Of a stretch of 18,509 nucleotides of DNA, positions 14,766 to 18,509 are shown piece by piece. A program made the translations under genes and the position numbers. Positions within the stretch are counted from its first letter, which is position 1; every line of letters begins with the position of its first letter. Below the pieces are notes generated by a model. The model saw nothing but the letters and a program-made list of their open reading frames with translations. It had not been told where the DNA came from and did not search any database. Origin of the DNA: CBFGRV01 sp965651265 (lineage in GTDB: Bacteria > Bacteroidota > Rhodothermia > Rhodothermales > VXPQ01); NCBI GenBank assembly GCA_965651265.1, contig CBFGRV010000060.1:1-18509 (forward strand). Reading direction: 5' to 3'.

Positions 14766-16214
14766 TCAGTCCCGAGGGCGCGTCTGGAAGCGAACGGTGA
14801 CCTCGGGGCTTTCATTGTCCGGCCAACGTGCTCTCTCCGGTCGGACGAGTCGCGTGGTGAGGGAGGTCGATTGGTTGATGGACGAAAGGTTGATGGTGTC
14901 GGTCAGCACTTCCCACTGGACGGCGCCGCGGGGCACGAGCACGTCTACGGTATCCGGCTCGACGGCATAGCCGGCCAATTCCACGGAGTCCGGAAGGGTG
15001 CCTACAGTTTGGAGGCGCACGCGCGCACGGACAGGCTGGAGGCGTTCGGCCTCGATAGTCACGACCTCAGGCTCTGCATCGTAGAGCTCCATGTCGGCAG
15101 GAATCGCAAGCCCACTTTCTTCGACCACGAACTGGTTGACCCCTTCTCGGATGTTGCTCAGGTCGAGGGAAAGGGTCAGATTGGCCACATCGAGAAGCTG
15201 AAAAGCGGCCTGTGGACCGGCCAGCGTGATTCGGACTTCGGATGGAGACGGCTCATCGAGCGACCATTCTGCGGGAAGGTTTCGAAGCTCGACGGGCACG
15301 GTCAGCGTGCGATAAACGAGGCCCGGCTCGAAAACGAAGAGCAGCCAGGCCAGCATCGCCAGCACAACGGCGAGCAGGGCTGTCCGGAGCTTCTGTGCGT
15401 TCCACCGCGCGAGAGCCCCGTCGCTCTTGGCCTCGTATTTTTGCTCCCAGAAAGACTCCAGATGGCCCTTGAGATCGCTCGCCGTTTCGATCGGGAGGAG
15501 CCGCCCGTCGTGCGCCAGACTTATCGTGCCGTGCTCCTCCGACACCACGATGACGAGGGCATCGCAGGCCTCCGCGAGGCCCAGGGCGGCCGTGTGCCTC
15601 GTACCGTGATCTCCGACCTCGTCGAGATTCTTGGAGAGAGGAAGGTGCGCACCAAATCGCGTAATTCGGCTTCCCTCGAGCAGTACAGCCCCATCGTGCG
15701 CCGGTGACGTCGGATTGAACAGGCTATACAGGAGCGGCAAACTGATTTTGCCCCCATGCTCGATGCCACCATCAATCAAACGCTCCCACTCTTCCCGCCC
15801 GCGGATCGCGATCAGGGCCCCAGTTCGCCTTTCCGCCAGATTTTCCGTCGCTTCGACAAGCAGGTCGACGACCTGTCTATCCCGAGATGTGCTCATTCGG
15901 CCGCCCGTGATCCAGAGACCGATCCGCTCGACCAGGCGCCGGATATCTGCCTGGAAAACGATGACGATGGCGAGCAGAATGAGGAAGAAGAGCCCGCGAA
16001 ACACGAGCTCGAAGAGATACAGTTGAAGCAGACGTGTGATCGCGTAGACGCCGAAGAGCACGACGACGGCGACCAGCATATTGCGCGAGAGCTCCCGGCG
16101 AAGCCATCCCAGTATAACGTAGAGGATGATGGAAACGAGGGCCACATCCAGAAGATCACGCAGGCCGAAACTCCGAGCGAAGTCCTGGAGGAAGTCCTGA
16201 AAGGTCTCGATCAT
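14766..16214 (-). CDS. cdaA: Membrane diadenylate cyclase (CdaA type) fused to YbbR/CdaR-like domains
   Basis: A 482-residue protein. Residues about 20-88 hold three transmembrane helices, as in CdaA. Residues about 108-250 are the DAC (DisA_N) domain that makes c-di-AMP from two ATP: GALIAIRG (132-139), DGA at 174-176 in SPAHDGAVLLEGSRI, and TRHTAALGLAE (205-215) followed by VIVVSEEHGTISLAHDG. The second catalytic motif is normally RHR; here it is R206-H207-T208. A fourth transmembrane helix (about 276-295) is followed by two YbbR-like repeats (about 304-390 and 395-477: TVPVELRNLPAEWSL, SEVRITLAGPQAAFQLLD, LSLDLSNIREGVNQFVV, EVVTIEAERLQPV). YbbR/CdaR is usually a separate cyclase-binding protein. 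The ATG at 16214 overlaps the upstream stop (ATGA); the frame extends to 16325 but that adds only non-homologous residues. Confidence 0.93.
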   Translation of the reverse strand: MIETFQDFLQDFARSFGLRDLLDVALVSIILYVILGWLRRELSRNMLVAVVVLFGVYAITRLLQLYLFELVFRGLFFLILLAIVIVFQADIRRLVERIGLWITGGRMSTSRDRQVVDLLVEATENLAERRTGALIAIRGREEWERLIDGGIEHGGKISLPLLYSLFNPTSPAHDGAVLLEGSRITRFGAHLPLSKNLDEVGDHGTRHTAALGLAEACDALVIVVSEEHGTISLAHDGRLLPIETASDLKGHLESFWEQKYEAKSDGALARWNAQKLRTALLAVVLAMLAWLLFVFEPGLVYRTLTVPVELRNLPAEWSLDEPSPSEVRITLAGPQAAFQLLDVANLTLSLDLSNIREGVNQFVVEESGLAIPADMELYDAEPEVVTIEAERLQPVRARVRLQTVGTLPDSVELAGYAVEPDTVDVLVPRGAVQWEVLTDTINLSSINQSTSLTTRLVRPERARWPDNESPEVTVRFQTRPRD

Positions 16215-17062
16215 TCCGAAATTCGTACGGGCACTGGGAAGGCGCGTCCGCGAATCCAGAACTGGAGGAGTCCGGTTCGCTCGCCGGCCGCCGTCGTATC
16301 GGGGCGCGGTCCACGCGACGCCCATTTCTCATGCCAGGGCAAAGCCAGATACTCCTGCCAACTGATGGAGTAGCTCTCCCCTGCTGGATCTCGCCAAGAT
16401 AAGGAATCCGGATTGGGCAGCGGGGCTTCGGGGCTTCGGATGCGATAGAACGTGCTCACGAATCGCTGAAGTGAGGGCCGGTTCAGGCGAAGCGTATCCG
16501 GGGGTGGGTAGACGATCACGCCGGGCGCCTCGTCGTAGTCTGACCGCGGCCACCCCAGGCGAACGAATGTCGCACCGACCCAGATTGGGATGGTAAGACC
16601 CGGCGCCCGATTGTATGACGTATTTGACGGCCATGGGGTCGTCCTACCCGTGATGAGATCTTTCCGGATGTAGGGATAATCGCCGGTATAACACCAACTC
16701 CCCCAGATTGTCTGTGCGCCCCTGGATCGCAGCTTCTGGATGAGCGCCAGCGTAGGTCCATCGAACCGGTTCCCATCAGTCAGGCGGGTGGAGGTGTGAT
16801 GTTGCCAGTACCCATCCTCCTCGACCCAGTAGCCGTGCCCGAACACCATCACGTGACGCCCCAACCATAGGGTACGGCCTTCTAGATAGGAGTTCTTGAC
16901 AGGCGCGAATTGCGCGGCCACGAGCAACCAAAACACGATGTTGCCTCCCGCCAGGATGAGGGCGAGCGAACCTGCTGCTGCCATCCATGGGCGCGCCCAG
17001 CGCGCGCTTCGCGTGTGGAGCATCTCGATCTCTTCTGCAGTCAATTCCTTCTCGCTGCTCAC
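16211..17062 (-). CDS. Unknown single-pass membrane protein coupled to cdaA
   Basis: A 283-residue protein starting at a GTG at 17062, with AGAGGGG just upstream (an upstream in-frame stop makes a longer form impossible; an ATG at codon 14 is an alternative). Residues 1-27 are charged and cytoplasmic-looking, with one transmembrane helix at about 28-52. The remaining 230 residues are predicted outside and rich in tryptophan and tyrosine: HVMVFGHGYWVEEDGYWQHH (70-89), IWGSWCYTGDYPYIRKDLI (119-137), PIWVGATFVRLGWPRSDYDE (159-178), GVIVYPPPD and SISWQEYLALPWHEKW (232-247). I do not recognise the family and see no enzyme motif. Its stop codon overlaps the start of the cyclase gene (ATGA), so the two are translated together. 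A role as an envelope sensor or partner of the cyclase is inference from this coupling only. Confidence 0.85.
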   Translation of the reverse strand: MSSEKELTAEEIEMLHTRSARWARPWMAAAGSLALILAGGNIVFWLLVAAQFAPVKNSYLEGRTLWLGRHVMVFGHGYWVEEDGYWQHHTSTRLTDGNRFDGPTLALIQKLRSRGAQTIWGSWCYTGDYPYIRKDLITGRTTPWPSNTSYNRAPGLTIPIWVGATFVRLGWPRSDYDEAPGVIVYPPPDTLRLNRPSLQRFVSTFYRIRSPEAPLPNPDSLSWRDPAGESYSISWQEYLALPWHEKWASRGPRPDTTAAGERTGLLQFWIRGRAFPVPVRISE

Positions 17063-17108
17063 TCCCCTCTACATCTGACGAAGACACCATCCGCGTTGCA
17101 GGCTCAAA

Positions 17109-17159
17109 GCCGGGGACTCGAGGTGTACTCACCTCGTGGTAACCGGTGTCGAGTCCGGC
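17109..17159. promoter_or_regulatory. Nested inverted repeats upstream of the cdaA operon
   Basis: The inner repeat 17119-17136 is CGAGGTG-tact-CACCTCG, seven perfect pairs. The outer arms GGACTCGA (17114-17121) and TCGAGTCC (17149-17156) are also perfect complements, and extend to GCCGG/CCGGC with a two-base bulge. The element ends 46 bases upstream of the GTG of the first gene of the cdaA operon, so it could be an operator or a leader RNA structure on the minus strand. No matching known motif is recognised. Confidence 0.35.
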
Positions 17160-17414
17160 GAGAGATCCTGTCCGAAGTTCGTAACAACGTGCGCGGCCCG
17201 TGCAAGGAAGAGATCCGGAAGAAAATTCCCGCATTCGGGAGGATTCTGCGCGCATCCACATCCACCCATGGAAACGTTAACACCGCTCTGATTCAGGCCA
17301 TTTGAGCGATTTCCGCATATATCGCTGCTCGTACGGCGTCTCTGATCGGCCGATTTCGGGCTTGGGCACATTTTATGATTTCCGCGCAGCCAGATATCCA
17401 TTTTACAATCAAAC

Positions 17415-17420
17415 AGGAGG
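17415..17420 (+). promoter_or_regulatory. Consensus Shine-Dalgarno that fixes the barrel gene start
   Basis: AGGAGG lies seven bases before a GTG at 17428. It is the best ribosome-binding site in the window and shows that this GTG, not an earlier codon of the longer open frame (from 17302), is the start. Confidence 0.85.
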
Positions 17421-17427
17421 CCTAGAC

Positions 17428-18441
17428 GTGAGCCGACTACTTTTCGCAGCCATTTTCATGCTGATCACGCTTGCGGCGCCGGCCCGTGCGCAAGACGGGG
17501 AGGAGCTCTCAGATCTTCTGAGCGAGGTCGGCAAGGCGTACGCGGAGCCCTACCTGCAGCCCTTGGCGAATGCACTGGGTGCGGATATGAATTCGGGGCT
17601 GTTCCACACGGCCAGCATCGGAGGCGGCATGCTGCCGCTCGTCGACGTTTACGTGGGCGTCAAGCTGATGGCCGGGTTCGTGCCGACGAGCAGCCGCACG
17701 ATGAGCCTGGCGTACGAGACAAACAAGGTTTTTGAGATCGAGGGGGAGGAATATGTGGTCCCCGTGACGTTTCAAATCACCGATGCACCAACGGTGTTCG
17801 GCGAAACAAAGCGTGGCCAGGCGACTGCCCACGTATTCGAAATATTGGAGGGTCCCGGTGGCAATGATGTAGTCCTCGACACTACCATCGCCTTCGACGT
17901 GCTCCCCGGGCTTATCAATACGCCGGTCGCGCCTTTTGCCGTCCCGCACATCGGCATCGGATCCTTCATGGGAACGGACCTGACCCTCCGATATTTGCCT
18001 CGTCTGGGCTTCCAGGACTACGGCTCGGTAGGCCTATTCGGAATCGGCGTCCGCCACAGCATCAGCCAGTACCTTCCGCTCTCACCTGTCAACCTGACGG
18101 CGCAGGTGATGTGGCAGAAACTGTCCATTCAGGATGCTCAGAAGGATGAGGTTTTTGCGGCCTCGGCGATGGCCGCCAATGTCGTGGCCAGCAAATCGCT
18201 CGCCGTCCTCACTATGTATGGCGGACTTCAGGTCGAGAGGTCGAGCATCGACATCTCCTACACCTTTGGTGCTGAAGCCGATCAGCTGAGTGGACAGGAG
18301 ATCCATTTCGGGATGAAGGGCAACAACGTAGTCCGCGCGGTTGTGGGTGGCGCCCTGAATATGGGCCCGGTCCTGTTCAACGTCGATGCCGGTATCGGCA
18401 GCTCACGAATAATCAGCACAGGCCTGGGCGTTTCGCTGTAG
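17428..18441 (+). CDS. Exported outer-membrane-barrel-like protein (DUF6588-like)
   Basis: A 337-residue protein starting at the GTG after AGGAGG. The signal peptide is MSRLLFAAIFMLITLAAPARA (1-21), cut before QDGEE. The mature part begins with a helical stretch (ELSDLLSEVGKAYAEPYLQPLANALGAD in two parts, about 25-53), then GLFHTASIGGGMLPLVDVYVGVKLMAGFVP and a long series of alternating strands with short turns (GLFGIGVRHSISQYLP, LAVLTMYGGLQVERSSIDI, VRAVVGGALNMGP), ending GLGVSL. This fits a beta-barrel of the DUF6588 type known mainly from Bacteroidota-like bacteria; the family name is from memory and not searched. There is one cysteine-free chain and no catalytic motif. Divergent from the cdaA operon across a 365-base spacer; 68 bases after its stop show no further feature. 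Function unknown. Confidence 0.82.
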   Translation: MSRLLFAAIFMLITLAAPARAQDGEELSDLLSEVGKAYAEPYLQPLANALGADMNSGLFHTASIGGGMLPLVDVYVGVKLMAGFVPTSSRTMSLAYETNKVFEIEGEEYVVPVTFQITDAPTVFGETKRGQATAHVFEILEGPGGNDVVLDTTIAFDVLPGLINTPVAPFAVPHIGIGSFMGTDLTLRYLPRLGFQDYGSVGLFGIGVRHSISQYLPLSPVNLTAQVMWQKLSIQDAQKDEVFAASAMAANVVASKSLAVLTMYGGLQVERSSIDISYTFGAEADQLSGQEIHFGMKGNNVVRAVVGGALNMGPVLFNVDAGIGSSRIISTGLGVSL

Positions 18442-18509
18442 TTCCAATGTATCGAGGCTGACCCGTCGTATGTGTTCGAAGCCTTGAGGCGGCGCCGGCG
18501 CTCCCTGGC

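Larger units (their letters stand above)
17063..17427. other. Divergent intergenic region between the cdaA operon and the barrel gene
   Basis: 365 bases without a convincing gene; a 90-codon minus frame inside it has a composition unlike protein and is not called. It holds a perfect 7-pair inverted repeat at 17119-17136 nested in a longer imperfect one (listed separately), a 6-pair repeat AGCGAT/ATCGCT at 17305-17326, and a 5-pair hairpin TCCCG-catt-CGGGA at 17227-17240. Candidate -10 sequences for the plus strand are TATGAT (17374) and TACAAT (17404), neither with a good -35. Confidence 0.5.

Noticed and set aside
14544..15707. 387-codon plus-strand frame
   Set aside because: Antisense to the cyclase-YbbR gene; the translation has no recognisable domain, while the minus strand carries an intact DAC domain.
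17227..17245. TCCCG-catt-CGGGA hairpin as a minus-strand terminator
   Set aside because: Followed on the minus strand only by ATTTTC and with no minus-strand gene upstream of it in this window to terminate.
17129..17401. 90-codon minus-strand frame in the divergent spacer
   Set aside because: No ribosome-binding site, low-complexity unlike-protein composition, and it overlaps the ribosome-binding region and likely promoter of the barrel gene.

Overview
The window is a GC-rich chromosomal segment of a Gram-negative bacterium. Lipoprotein signal peptides, an outer-membrane barrel candidate, FG-GAP/VCBS and choice-of-anchor B surface proteins, a single-chain RpoE-like ECF sigma factor and a CdaA/YbbR c-di-AMP enzyme together suggest the Bacteroidota/Rhodothermota side of the tree, with Rhodothermales-like as my best guess. 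That placement is inferred from protein style, not from a marker-gene comparison. Start-site signals are mixed: one gene has a perfect AGGAGG, while many have no clear Shine-Dalgarno. No tRNA, rRNA, CRISPR array, insertion sequence or phage gene was seen.

Layout: (1) 1-2867, minus strand: a secreted isoaspartyl peptidase/asparaginase, a small lipoprotein, a lipidated SAM methyltransferase and the start of an unknown gene that leaves the window. (2) 2868-3815: an ECF sigma factor preceded by a hairpin-rich leader and closed by a strong terminator. (3) 3830-3922: a 30-residue single-helix membrane microprotein on the minus strand. (4) 4119-5393: citrate synthase. (5) 5421-6491, minus: a Ycf48/BNR-type propeller lipoprotein. 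(6) 6647-12319, plus: a tight three-gene run encoding three different exported beta-propeller proteins (FG-GAP plus choice-of-anchor B; YVTN-type with a cytochrome-like domain that has lost its heme motif; VCBS/FG-GAP with ten calcium-type loops). (7) 12380-14557: moeA and moaA, convergent, with abutting stop codons. (8) 14766-17062, minus: an unknown membrane-anchored protein translationally coupled (ATGA) to a diadenylate cyclase whose C-terminus is a fused YbbR/CdaR-like part. (9) 17428-18441, plus: an outer-membrane-barrel-like protein.

How the genes work together: MoaA and MoeA act at the first and last steps of molybdenum cofactor synthesis. The CdaA-type enzyme makes c-di-AMP at the inner membrane; here its extracytoplasmic partner (normally the separate protein CdaR/YbbR) is on the same chain, and a coupled upstream membrane protein of unknown family is a candidate new partner. 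The propeller run looks like a cell-surface or periplasmic assembly of unknown job. The most interesting items are the cyclase-YbbR fusion with its coupled partner and altered RHR motif, the heme-less cytochrome domain, the structured sigma-factor leader, and the microprotein.
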